NCBI GenBank assembly: GCA_017620025.1
Contig: JAFZRF010000045.1
Coordinates: forward strand, 62,001 to 126,000
Source of the DNA: Ruminococcus sp.
Lineage (GTDB): Bacteria; Bacillota; Clostridia; Oscillospirales; Ruminococcaceae
DNA length: 64,000 bases
Direction: 5' to 3'
Positions 1 through 8,060 of the stretch are shown here, in pieces. The position numbers and the translations under genes are program-made. Within the stretch, counting starts at the first letter, position 1, and every line of letters starts with the position of its first letter. Below the pieces are notes generated by a model that was given only the letters and a program-made list of their open reading frames with translations, was not told where the DNA came from and did no database searches.

Positions 1-1433
1 ACCATCTCGTTGCCGGTCAGTGTATTCTCGACCTCTGCAAAGAAATTCCTTGCAATGACTTCACGCTGCTGCATACCGTCCTGCCAGTGCTTGTTGGAAA
101 CGGGAATGTCAACGAACAGAGCCATTGCTGTCACGGCAGCAGTGAATGCCCATACAGCACCCTTTCTTATCAGCGCGCCCTTTTCCTTCTTCATATCGAG
201 GATGGCTTCAAATGCTGTGAGGAGTACGCAGATGCTCATGCAGGCGATGAAGATGCTGCATCTTGTGAGACAGCGTATCTCGGGAGTTACGAAGTATCCG
301 ATGATCGCTCCGAATCCGCCGCCCGAGCTGTAAAGCACCATAGCAACGGTGATGAGTGCGAGCAGGTCTGTGCGCTTTACAGGCTCGCTGCTCTTTGTTC
401 TTCCGGGAGCACAGAGCCTGTAGATGACCCATACGCATATCAGCAGGAAGCCTGCAACAGCAGCTGCTCCGAGTGATGAGGAACAGTTCTCGTTTACGTT
501 GAAGGCTGTGCTTGCGTAGTGGTCGATGAACTTGTGCAGGAAGGAGGAACGTGTGAAGTTCGGCGGGAGTATCATCTGAATGACCTTGAGAGCATATATC
601 TCACAGGACATATACGCTCTTACTCCGGCAACTTCATTTTTACCGTGCTGTGAGGTGTAGATGATCTTCGGCATAAGTCCGATGAGTACACCGAGAAGCA
701 GGGTTACAAGGCTGAGAGCCTCACGCTGGAGGCCTATGATCTTCTTCGTGCTGATTCCCTTGTATACAAGAGCAACGCCCATGCAGAACAGTCCGAAGAA
801 GGCGTAGTATATGTTGCTCAGTCCTATAAGCAGACAGGACATATACATGATAACCGTCTTCCACTTTGCCTTGCCGAAACGCTCGGGAGCAATGCCCTTG
901 AAAGGCTCTTCAGCGATAATGAGCGCCAGCCATACGGCTATCGGCACCATGAAGTAGTTGGAAAGCGTGATGTGTGATATCGTTCTGAAGAAGTGATACG
1001 GAGCGGCGGCATAGATGACGCCGGCGATCATTCTCAGGGGATAGCGCTTTGTGAACCTTCCCGTGAGCAGATACATGGTAGAGGCTGACAGGGGATAGGT
1101 CATGAAGTATATAAGATAGAGTATCTTTGTATGTGAGTGTATGAACTTCGAGAGTATCCATATCTGAGATGTGAGGTTCACGTCGAAGAACGGAGTGTCT
1201 ATCATCTCAGAGATGCCCGGAGCGCCTAAGCGGTAGCAGAAGTAGAGTCCTCTGAATCCGTATTCGCATATGCTTTTTACGATCATGGAATCGAGGATGT
1301 AGTCACCGCCGAAGCCCATCGGTACGTCGAGATCCATGTTCCAGACGCCCATCTGACATATGATCAGGCCGAGAGCGGCAGCTGCTGTGAGTAAAAGGAA
1401 GAAAAGGCTGATTACTTTGTTCTTTTTCGTCAT
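1..1433 (-). CDS. Polytopic membrane protein of a polysaccharide operon, partial (C-terminus beyond window)
   Basis: The reading frame opens at an ATG at 1433, preceded by AGAGGTG, and stays open to the window edge (about 478 residues seen). It starts with a cytoplasmic basic stretch (MTKKNK) followed by a hydrophobic helix, then an extracytoplasmic loop with acidic motifs (MDLDVPMGFGGDY) and at least eight further hydrophobic segments. This layout (first long loop with acidic residues, many helices) is like GT-C fold glycosyltransferases and YfhO-like proteins that use lipid-linked sugars, but no diagnostic motif was recognised. It lies 4 bases after the rfbG stop codon, so it is the last visible gene of the rfbF-GT2-rfbG unit and probably modifies or transfers the same sugar. 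Function is inferred from context. Confidence 0.75.
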   Translation of the reverse strand, partial: MTKKNKVISLFFLLLTAAAALGLIICQMGVWNMDLDVPMGFGGDYILDSMIVKSICEYGFRGLYFCYRLGAPGISEMIDTPFFDVNLTSQIWILSKFIHSHTKILYLIYFMTYPLSASTMYLLTGRFTKRYPLRMIAGVIYAAAPYHFFRTISHITLSNYFMVPIAVWLALIIAEEPFKGIAPERFGKAKWKTVIMYMSCLLIGLSNIYYAFFGLFCMGVALVYKGISTKKIIGLQREALSLVTLLLGVLIGLMPKIIYTSQHGKNEVAGVRAYMSCEIYALKVIQMILPPNFTRSSFLHKFIDHYASTAFNVNENCSSSLGAAAVAGFLLICVWVIYRLCAPGRTKSSEPVKRTDLLALITVAMVLYSSGGGFGAIIGYFVTPEIRCLTRCSIFIACMSICVLLTAFEAILDMKKEKGALIRKGAVWAFTAAVTAMALFVDIPVSNKHWQDGMQQREVIARNFFAEVENTLTGNEM

Positions 1434-1437
1434 CGGT

Positions 1438-2505
1438 TCACCTCTGCTGTTCCGAAAGGAACGTACTTATCTGTCTGTTCATGCAGTCATTTATATCGCC
1501 GCCGCCGAAATAGCAGCCGCACCAGTCAACGATCATCTCGATCGCCCTGTCGATATGCCATGTGGGGCGCCAGCCGAACACGCTCTTTACCTTCGAGCAG
1601 TCGAGCTTGAGCAGGCCTGCTTCGTGAGGGCCGTTGTCGCTGATGTTCTTCCATGATACGGATGAAGCGTTCACCTTGTTCCACTTCTCGCAGAACAGGT
1701 CAACAAGTGCTCCGGCGGTAAGGCAGTCACACTCATCGGGGCCGATGTTGTAGCGGCCTGCAAGGCTTCTGTCGTTATACTGCTTTTCTGCGATGGTGAG
1801 ATATGTGGTAACGGGCTCGAGTACGTGCTGGAAGGGGCGTACAGAAGCCGGATTGCGGACGATGATGTCCTCGCCCTTGTGAGCAGCCTCCACGCAGTCG
1901 GGGATGATGCGGAACTTTGCAAAGTCTCCGCCGCCGATGACGTTTCCTGCACGGCAGGCAGATACTGCGATATCCCTGTCAGCAAAGAAGGAATTGCAGT
2001 AGCAGTCAGTAACGAGTTCGGAGCATGACTTGGAGTTGGAGTAGGGGTCGAAGCCGTTGAGCTCCTCGTTCTCCCTGTAGCCCCATTCCCATTCACGGTT
2101 GCGGTATACCTTGTCCGTGGTGACGTTCACGAAGGACTTTACGGACGGGCAGTTCCTTACAGCCTCGAGGATATTTACGGTACCCATTACGTTCGTCTCA
2201 TAGGTGTATACCGGGCGGACGTAGGATTCCTTTACTATAGGCTGAGCGGCCATGTGTATCACGATCTCCGGCTGTGCCTTGTCTATAGCTTTCTGCAGGC
2301 TTTCAAGGTCACGGATATCGCCCTCGACCGAGTTCATTTTGCTGTCAAGACCGCAGAGACGGAAGAGGGACTTCTCCTCAGCGGGCAGGGCATAGCCTGT
2401 CACCTCTGCGCCTGCAAGCAGGAGCACCATGCACATCCATGCGCCCTTGAAGCCGGTATGTCCGGTGATGAATACCTTTTTTCCCTTGTAGAATGCAGTA
2501 TCCAT
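1438..2505 (-). CDS. rfbG: CDP-glucose 4,6-dehydratase
   Basis: Extended short-chain dehydrogenase/reductase of 355 residues that converts CDP-D-glucose to CDP-4-keto-6-deoxy-D-glucose. The N-terminal Rossmann motif reads GHTGFKGAW, the form typical of CDP-glucose dehydratases, and the catalytic YSNSK motif is at about residue 150. The ATG at 2505 is preferred because AAGGAGGAGAA lies directly upstream, inside the end of the glycosyltransferase gene; a longer reading from 2532 would overlap that gene. Together with rfbF it makes the precursor of 3,6-dideoxyhexoses or other CDP-linked deoxysugars. The next enzyme of that route (RfbH) is not in the window. Confidence 0.93.
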   Translation of the reverse strand: MDTAFYKGKKVFITGHTGFKGAWMCMVLLLAGAEVTGYALPAEEKSLFRLCGLDSKMNSVEGDIRDLESLQKAIDKAQPEIVIHMAAQPIVKESYVRPVYTYETNVMGTVNILEAVRNCPSVKSFVNVTTDKVYRNREWEWGYRENEELNGFDPYSNSKSCSELVTDCYCNSFFADRDIAVSACRAGNVIGGGDFAKFRIIPDCVEAAHKGEDIIVRNPASVRPFQHVLEPVTTYLTIAEKQYNDRSLAGRYNIGPDECDCLTAGALVDLFCEKWNKVNASSVSWKNISDNGPHEAGLLKLDCSKVKSVFGWRPTWHIDRAIEMIVDWCGCYFGGGDINDCMNRQISTFLSEQQR

Positions 2506-2506
2506 A

Positions 2507-3463
2507 TTACTTCTCCTCCTTGCTTTCTTCAAAGTTTATACGCTCCTCTTCAATAACGAGAGGACGGTTCATAATTCGCTTGTTGATACTGAGTATATAC
2601 TCGCCGATGAGACCGAGGAAAATCAGCTGCACCGCTCCGAGGAAGAATATACCAATGATAAGGGGAGCGATACCGGCGTTGAAGGTATCCCAGAATATCA
2701 GCTTCATGATGAAGTATACCAGCGCCACAAGGAAGCTGCCGAGGGAGATGAAGAGTCCCACGAAGGTAGCAAGTCTGAGGCCTATCTTGGTATAGGAGGT
2801 GAAGCTGAGCATGGCAAGGTCGTAGAGCGAATAGAAGTTATTGCTCGATTTGCCGGACTTGCGGAGCTGCTGCTCATAGGGTATCTCCTTGCGCTTTGAG
2901 CCGAATTCCGCAACAATTCCCCTGAGGAAGGGTGTGGGGTCCTTGAGCTCACGGAGTATATCAATAAAGGACTTGTCATACAGGCCGAAGCCGGTGAAAT
3001 GCTCGATCTGCTCGACGTCCGAAAGCTTCTTGAGTGACTTGTAGTAGCAGGTACGCAGGAAGCGTATGAATTTGTTCTCCTTGCTGGTGGTCTTTATGGC
3101 GCTTACGATACGGTAGCCGTTCTCCCATTCCTTTATAAGAACGGGTATCATCTCGACGGGATCCTGGAAATCAGCGCACATGAGAATAGTGCAGTCTCCT
3201 GTGGTCTGTGTAAGACCGTAGTAGGGCGAATTGCTCTGTCCGAAGTTCTTGGCGTTGAATATGGCCTTGATATGGCTGTCGCCGGCACAGAGTCCGCGTA
3301 TTCTCTCACGGGTGCTGTCCTTGGAGTCGTTGTCGATGAATACTATCTCGTAGTCATACTGCGGCAGCTTTTCAAACTCAGCCGTTATAGCCTGACTGAG
3401 CGGAATGACATTGTCCTGCTCGTTGTATGTCGGTACGAGTACACTTATCTTCTTCAAAATCAT
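2507..3463 (-). CDS. Family 2 glycosyltransferase, GtrB/DPM1-like, with C-terminal membrane helices
   Basis: 318 residues. The N-terminus ISVLVPTYNEQDNV and the DNDSKDSTRE loop are those of GT2 enzymes with a GT-A fold, and ADFQDP is the metal-binding DXD-type region. Two hydrophobic segments near residues 230-255 and 265-290 anchor it in the membrane, as in bactoprenol glucosyltransferases of the GtrB type, which load a sugar onto undecaprenyl phosphate. The ATG at 3463 follows GAAGGAA. It sits between rfbF and rfbG, with its stop one base before the rfbG start. The sugar donor cannot be read from sequence. Confidence 0.9.
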   Translation of the reverse strand: MILKKISVLVPTYNEQDNVIPLSQAITAEFEKLPQYDYEIVFIDNDSKDSTRERIRGLCAGDSHIKAIFNAKNFGQSNSPYYGLTQTTGDCTILMCADFQDPVEMIPVLIKEWENGYRIVSAIKTTSKENKFIRFLRTCYYKSLKKLSDVEQIEHFTGFGLYDKSFIDILRELKDPTPFLRGIVAEFGSKRKEIPYEQQLRKSGKSSNNFYSLYDLAMLSFTSYTKIGLRLATFVGLFISLGSFLVALVYFIMKLIFWDTFNAGIAPLIIGIFFLGAVQLIFLGLIGEYILSINKRIMNRPLVIEEERINFEESKEEK

Positions 3464-3561
3464 TTCCTTCTTTACAGTTGATTATGTCAGCTGCACAAGA
3501 TGATGCAGCCTGTATACCTATATATACATTCGCAATTAACTATTCTTACGGACAGACAAGC

Positions 3562-4344
3562 TCAGTCCTTCCATCTTTTCCAGGGAGCTGCTCCGGTCGC
3601 AAGGAGCTTTTCGAGCATATCCATCTCACGCTTGTTGTCCATGCACTGCCAGAAGCCGTGATGCATATAGGACATCAGCTGTCCTTCCTCAGCAAGCTTT
3701 TCGAGAGGACGTCTTTCGAATACGGTATCATCGCCGTCTATGTAGTTGAATATCTCAGGCTCGAGGACCATATATCCCGCATTTATGGGGGCGCCGTCGG
3801 AGAGGTTCTTCTCTCTGAACGACTTTACGGCATTGTCTCCGCCGATATTGAGCACGCCCTTCTGCTGCTCCTGCATTACTGCGGTGAGAGTAGCTGTCTT
3901 GCCGTGGCTGCGGTGGAATTCAAGGAGCTTGTTTATATCGACATCGCATACGCCGTCGCCGTAGGTCATCATGAATGTCTCGTTGCCGACGTATTCCTGT
4001 ATGCGCTTTATTCTTCCGCCCGTCATGGTGCTGTAGCCGGTGTCAACGACTGTTACCTTCCAGGGCTCGGTGCTGCTGTGATGAACGGTCATATCGTTCC
4101 TGCCGCCGGTGAAGTCAAAGGTCACATCACTGCTGCGGAGGAAGTAATCTGCGAACCATTGTTTGATGATATGCTGCTTGTAGCCGGCACAGATGATGAA
4201 CTCATTGAAACCGAACCAGGAGTATTCCTTCATGATATGCCAGAGTATCGGCTGTCCGCCTATCTCAATCATCGGCTTGGGCTTGAACTGTGATTCCTCG
4301 GAGATACGTGTACCGAGGCCGCCTGCTAACAATACGACTTTCAT
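3562..4344 (-). CDS. rfbF: Glucose-1-phosphate cytidylyltransferase
   Basis: 260 residues, the usual length. It makes CDP-glucose from CTP and glucose 1-phosphate. The N-terminal nucleotide-binding signature is LAGGLGTRISEE, followed by KPKPMIEIGGQPILWHIM and the GDGVCDV metal-binding region, all characteristic of RfbF. First gene of the minus-strand operon with the GT2 gene (98 bases downstream) and rfbG, with a consensus sigma-A promoter about 50 bases upstream. The start codon follows GGAAGGAAC. Confidence 0.95.
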   Translation of the reverse strand: MKVVLLAGGLGTRISEESQFKPKPMIEIGGQPILWHIMKEYSWFGFNEFIICAGYKQHIIKQWFADYFLRSSDVTFDFTGGRNDMTVHHSSTEPWKVTVVDTGYSTMTGGRIKRIQEYVGNETFMMTYGDGVCDVDINKLLEFHRSHGKTATLTAVMQEQQKGVLNIGGDNAVKSFREKNLSDGAPINAGYMVLEPEIFNYIDGDDTVFERRPLEKLAEEGQLMSYMHHGFWQCMDNKREMDMLEKLLATGAAPWKRWKD

Positions 4345-4391
4345 AAAAATGTTCCTTCCAGAATGATGTTTTACGGATGTGCGCTCTTTCT

Positions 4392-4420
4392 ATTATACAG
4401 TAATACCGCTGAAAAGTCAA
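4392..4420 (-). promoter_or_regulatory. Sigma-A promoter for rfbF operon
   Basis: On the minus strand TTGACT and TATAAT are separated by exactly 17 bases, followed by a leader of about 40 bases to the rfbF start. Confidence 0.85.
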
Positions 4421-4472
4421 GCCGGAGAGCTTCAGAGCGCAATATATGGCACGGCTGATATTACATGAAAAC

Positions 4473-4503
4473 AGGCGTTCCCGCATACGGCAGCGCCTGT
4501 TCT
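4473..4503 (-). terminator. Rho-independent terminator after the 4536-5096 gene
   Basis: AACAGGCG and CGCCTGTT form a stem with a further short GC pairing in the loop; on the minus strand it is followed by a short T run. Confidence 0.65.
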
Positions 4504-4532
4504 TGACAAAGTACGATAAATTAATTATAATG
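4504..4532 (+). promoter_or_regulatory. Perfect consensus promoter pointing antisense
   Basis: TTGACA and TATAAT are separated by 17 bases on the plus strand, matching the sigma-A consensus at all twelve positions. Transcription would start near 4539 and run antisense through the gene at 4536-5096; the first plus-strand gene is more than 700 bases away. Confidence 0.6.
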
Positions 4533-4535
4533 ATA

Positions 4536-5096
4536 TCAAACGCCCACACTGCCGAGCTCACGGCGCTTCTGTTCAAGGAGCTCCCGTGATGCGGTATCAG
4601 GGCAGATACTGTTGAGCTTCAGTTGAGTGAGCTCTATCATGCTTCCGCTGAAGCAGCGTGATATCTTTTCCGATATGCTGCGGCTCATTGCCGGAAGATC
4701 GGCCACTCTTACAGGCTCCTTGCATATAATGCTTGATATCCCGTCGAGTATGATCGCCTTTGCATCATCGACGGGCACCGAGGCGGAGTCCTTTGCCCTT
4801 GCAACGGCTGTGCCGTCGAAGTTCACGCCTATCTCAAGCCCGAATTCAGGCTCACGGTATTTTACCGGCTGACCGCTCCCGAAGCTGAAGCGGAAGCTGC
4901 CGTCCTCGAGCACTTCTGCTCCCCTGACAGTAGTCGTAGATTCCTCTTCGGTGATATCCTGCGGCTCATCGGCAGAGCTTGTCTCTGCGGCAGTCTCTTC
5001 GCCGGGCTTATTGTATATCGAACCGTTTATCTTACCGTCATCGAGCAGATCACGGGCTGTATCCACAGCCTTACGGATCGTATTCTTGATTCCCAT
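4536..5096 (-). CDS. Unrecognised 186-residue protein
   Basis: The family is not recognised. The ATG at 5096 is chosen because GGAGGAT lies about 8 bases upstream; a longer reading to 5129 is possible but has no good binding site. The protein has an amphipathic N-terminus (MGIKNTIRKAVDTARDLL), an acidic low-complexity stretch rich in E, T and S at about residues 30-60, and a folded C-terminal half with an FGLEIGVNFDGTAVA segment and a helical tail ending in EQKRRELG. No signal peptide or membrane helix, so likely cytoplasmic. The second half loosely recalls SPFH-type proteins, but that is a weak impression. Monocistronic, with its own promoter and terminator. Confidence 0.75.
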   Translation of the reverse strand: MGIKNTIRKAVDTARDLLDDGKINGSIYNKPGEETAAETSSADEPQDITEEESTTTVRGAEVLEDGSFRFSFGSGQPVKYREPEFGLEIGVNFDGTAVARAKDSASVPVDDAKAIILDGISSIICKEPVRVADLPAMSRSISEKISRCFSGSMIELTQLKLNSICPDTASRELLEQKRRELGSVGV

Positions 5097-5146
5097 TTCT
5101 TTATCCTCCATATCATAAGGCAGAACCATACTGCCTTCTTACTTAC

Positions 5147-5175
5147 ATTCTAACACTTTTCACCTGCTGTGTCAA
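5147..5175 (-). promoter_or_regulatory. Sigma-A promoter for the 4536-5096 gene
   Basis: Minus strand TTGACA, 17-base spacer, TAGAAT, about 50 bases before the chosen start codon. Confidence 0.75.
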
Positions 5176-5248
5176 TAATTTATCAGTCTGCTCACATGAA
5201 TAACAGGGGTGTTTAAAAGATATACATCTATATAAAGGAGTATCGGCC

Positions 5249-6016
5249 ATGAGTATAATAAAAAACGACATCCCGCTGGCAGAGTTCGATGACTCAAGGA
5301 AAGCAGTCTTTGAGCCGGAGGATTTCAAGGCCGGGTTCAGCCTGCCGGAGAAGGCGGTTTTCGCCTTTGTGGGCAATTGCACCGACAGCTATGCCGAGGC
5401 CTGCGGAGCGGAGACAGTTACCGAGATAGAGACCATAACCCGCTTCTATCCGGTCTATGTGCGTAAATACAAGGATCAGGACATCTGCTTCATACAGGCT
5501 CCTATGGGAGCATCCGCTGCCGCAGAGATACTTGAGGCGCTTATCGCCTGCGGAGTGAAGAAGGTGCTTGCGGCCGGTTCATGCGGCGTGCTTGTGGATC
5601 TGCCGGAGAATGAATTCGTCATACCCGAAAGAGCACTCCGTGACGAGGGCACCTCCTATCACTACCTTCCGCCCTCACGCTTCATAGAGCTTGACAGCAA
5701 AATGACGGATAAGCTCTGCCGCTGCTTCGACGAGCGTGGTATACATTACAAGCGTACTGCCGTATGGACGACGGACGGTCTCTTCCGTGAGACTCCCGAG
5801 AAGGTGAAGTACCGTCTGAGTGAGGGCTGCGAGGTCGTTGATATGGAATGCTCTGCACTTGCGGCGGTATGCCGGTTCAGGGGAGTGGATTTCGCACAGT
5901 TCTTCTATACGGCGGATTCGCTTGCGGATGTTGAAAACTACGACCTCCGTGATTTCGGAAGAGCATCGCAGGAGAAGGCGCTTGCACTGTGTATGGATAT
6001 CATCGCCGATATGTAA
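5249..6016 (+). CDS. Nucleoside phosphorylase (PNP/UDP family)
   Basis: 255 residues of the PNP/UDP phosphorylase superfamily, which cleave nucleosides with phosphate to base and (deoxy)ribose 1-phosphate. Visible family features are the AAGSCG glycine motif after the VKKVL strand, GTSYHY, WTTDGLFRE and the ribose-binding VDMECSALAAV motif near residue 200. The last motif resembles uridine phosphorylases more than hexameric adenosine phosphorylases, but the base specificity is not certain. The start follows TAAAGGAG. No clear promoter was found just upstream. Monocistronic. Confidence 0.88.
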   Translation: MSIIKNDIPLAEFDDSRKAVFEPEDFKAGFSLPEKAVFAFVGNCTDSYAEACGAETVTEIETITRFYPVYVRKYKDQDICFIQAPMGASAAAEILEALIACGVKKVLAAGSCGVLVDLPENEFVIPERALRDEGTSYHYLPPSRFIELDSKMTDKLCRCFDERGIHYKRTAVWTTDGLFRETPEKVKYRLSEGCEVVDMECSALAAVCRFRGVDFAQFFYTADSLADVENYDLRDFGRASQEKALALCMDIIADM

Positions 6017-6039
6017 GCAATATATGACCATACGGGCTC

Positions 6040-6068
6040 TTGCATTCGGGATGTATATGTGGTATAAT
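6040..6068 (+). promoter_or_regulatory. Sigma-A promoter for the esterase-PqqD-nucleotidyltransferase unit
   Basis: TTGCAT, 17-base spacer, TATAAT on the plus strand. The inverted-repeat element at 6085-6171 lies between it and the start codon at 6191. Confidence 0.75.
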
Positions 6069-6084
6069 CAGAATAGTATTTGTT

Positions 6085-6171
6085 AAGGCAACACCGCACA
6101 AAGCTTGTGCGGAAAATATGCAAGCAGATTCAGTGCAAAGCCGTCAGGCGGGCTTTGTGCGGTGCTGCCTT
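6085..6171. repeat. Small inverted-repeat (MITE-like) element in a leader
   Basis: An 87-base segment bounded by 20-base inverted arms that differ at one position: AAGGCAACACCGCACAAAGC at the left end, and its near-complement ending TGCTGCCTT at the right end. The centre holds a further partial palindrome (TTGTGCGG). It contains no gene of its own. Size and structure fit a MITE or a REP-like palindromic element; no other copy was seen in this window. Confidence 0.6.
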
Positions 6172-6190
6172 GATTCCGGAGGACCGATAT

Positions 6191-7759
6191 ATGAAGCTAA
6201 AGCCGATGATAGCTGCGGCGGCACTTCTCCTCAGCTGTGTATCATGCAGCAGTGATACTTCACGGAGAGAGGAAAAGCCGGCATCGCAGGTTACAGAACC
6301 GACAGAAGCACCGACCGAGAAAACGACAAGAAGGCCGCTGGCAACGACAGATGACAGCAATGAGCCGAAGATACGCAACTACATGACCCCTGACGAGAAA
6401 AGAAGTGTCTCAGTACACGCTCTTACCCTGCTTGACAGGAAAGAGGACAGTGAGCATACTCTTACTATAGAGGTCACGGAGGCTGAGGAGGAGCCGACAG
6501 AAAAGCCCTCCGAAGCAGAGGAGACTGCCGGTACAGCAGAAGAAACTACAGAGGAGACGGCCGATGCAGCCGAAGATACGACAGAAGCACCGGAAGAGGT
6601 CACCGAAAACGTAACAAAGCTTAAACCGCTGAGTGCGGCTATTGACGGCTGTCTCTATCATGGTGTGATTCCTCCCCTTGACTACAAGGGCGGAGAGTTC
6701 ACGGCGACCGTTACCGGCGAAGACGGCGAGAGCGTTGAAAAGACCTTTGCAGACCTTGAAAGCTACATCGACTATGAAAGGGACGAGTCGGTAAAGCGCG
6801 GGGATTCTTCCGTGCAGACTGACAGCATCAGAAGACAGATACGCTTCGTGTTTGAGAAGGTGCAGTCCGGCGAATATGATACAGTGCAGAAGGGCAAGGC
6901 TGACTGGCTCGACAAGGATCCCTTTGCGGATTACCGCAGCAGCTGGAAATATGATGCCTATGGAATAGAGCAGATAAAGGACAGCGTTGAGGAGATAGAG
7001 CTTTACGACGAAAAGCTCGACAGAAATTTCCTCGTTGAGGTCACTCTTCCGCCCGGATATGACGAGAACAGGACCTATCCCGTGCTTCTTCTGACGGATG
7101 CGGTATACTGGTTCGGTTGTGTACCTGATCTTTACAGTCAGATGGAGAGGGGAGAGACCGAGGATGTCATCATCGCCGCTTTAGGCTATGACTACGGTAC
7201 GAACGGTGCCTCTCAGGATGTCAGAGTCAGCGACCTGCTGACAAGACGTGCGGATATGCACGCCTTTATCGTCTGCAACCTGATGCCCCTGCTCGGTGAG
7301 ATGTATAATGTGGACTACAGCCGCTCGACTCTGTTCGGCCATTCCTGCGGAGGTGTCTTTACGCATTATGTACTTATGAACGAGGACTATTTCGATAACT
7401 TTGTTTTCGGGAACTACGCCATAGCAAGCCCTGTATTCTGGGCGCTAAATGTGGAAGGCGTTGACGGTTATCCTGGAATGACGAAGGAAGACTACGGTTT
7501 CTTTGAAACACATGACAAGCTTGAAAAAAGAGTATATCTCTGTGCAGGATCAGACGAGGATTCTGATTTCGAGGAATACTACAACGGCAGCGACTCTACC
7601 GTAAAGGGTACGGAGAAGCTGAAGCAGAGGCTTGAGGAGCATGGCACAGACCTGACCTACAAGCTCTACCCGTCACATCACGATCAGTACGTTCCCTCGA
7701 TGCTCGGCGAGATGATGAAGGAATTCTATCCGCCGGCCGGACAGCAGGAACAGGAATAA
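6191..7759 (+). CDS. Esterase-family lipoprotein (PF00756-like alpha/beta hydrolase)
   Basis: 522 residues. The ATG at 6191 is chosen for GGAGG ten bases upstream and for the lipoprotein signal MKLKPMIAAAALLLSC that it gives. Residues 25-140 are a T/E-rich low-complexity linker. A small domain follows, then from about residue 260 an esterase domain with the strand YPVLLLTDAVYW, the nucleophile elbow GHSCGG (Ser385) and a C-terminal HH motif (SHHDQY) for the catalytic His. The family includes feruloyl and acetyl esterases and enterochelin esterases. It would be lipid-anchored on the cell surface, possibly acting on substituted oligosaccharides. PqqD-like and nucleotidyltransferase genes follow at 35 bases. 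Substrate unknown. Confidence 0.85.
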   Translation: MKLKPMIAAAALLLSCVSCSSDTSRREEKPASQVTEPTEAPTEKTTRRPLATTDDSNEPKIRNYMTPDEKRSVSVHALTLLDRKEDSEHTLTIEVTEAEEEPTEKPSEAEETAGTAEETTEETADAAEDTTEAPEEVTENVTKLKPLSAAIDGCLYHGVIPPLDYKGGEFTATVTGEDGESVEKTFADLESYIDYERDESVKRGDSSVQTDSIRRQIRFVFEKVQSGEYDTVQKGKADWLDKDPFADYRSSWKYDAYGIEQIKDSVEEIELYDEKLDRNFLVEVTLPPGYDENRTYPVLLLTDAVYWFGCVPDLYSQMERGETEDVIIAALGYDYGTNGASQDVRVSDLLTRRADMHAFIVCNLMPLLGEMYNVDYSRSTLFGHSCGGVFTHYVLMNEDYFDNFVFGNYAIASPVFWALNVEGVDGYPGMTKEDYGFFETHDKLEKRVYLCAGSDEDSDFEEYYNGSDSTVKGTEKLKQRLEEHGTDLTYKLYPSHHDQYVPSMLGEMMKEFYPPAGQQEQE

Positions 7760-7794
7760 TTATTACGGCTCAGACCGGAGAAAGGACTATTATT

Positions 7795-8058
7795 ATGAAG
7801 ATCAATCCGAAATTCCTTATACACGAAGCCAAGGGGGAGCACATCATGGTCTCCACCGGCGGTACAGATTTCAGCGGCATTGTAAAGAGCAATTCCACAG
7901 CTGCATTCATAATCGGCTGTCTCAGCAATGATACCACAGAGAGCGAGATAGTTGACAGGATCATGGAGAAATACTCAGATGCCGACAGAGCTGTCGTTGA
8001 GAAGGACGTTGCCGGCATTATCGTAAAGCTCCGCAGTATCGGCGCAGTAGAGGACTGA
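7795..8058 (+). CDS. PqqD-like (RRE-fold) protein
   Basis: 87 residues with the pattern of PqqD family proteins: a short beta wing at the N-terminus (FLIHEAKGEHIMVSTG), the segment SNSTAAFIIGCL followed by helices with ESEIVDRIMEKYSD, ending in VKLRSIGAVED. PqqD domains act as RiPP precursor recognition elements, but many free-standing copies occur in polysaccharide loci without a known role. GAGAAAGG precedes the ATG. It lies 35 bases after the esterase gene and 2 bases before the nucleotidyltransferase gene. No precursor peptide, radical SAM maturase or cyclase was found around it. Confidence 0.85.
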   Translation: MKINPKFLIHEAKGEHIMVSTGGTDFSGIVKSNSTAAFIIGCLSNDTTESEIVDRIMEKYSDADRAVVEKDVAGIIVKLRSIGAVED

Positions 8059-8060
8059 GC

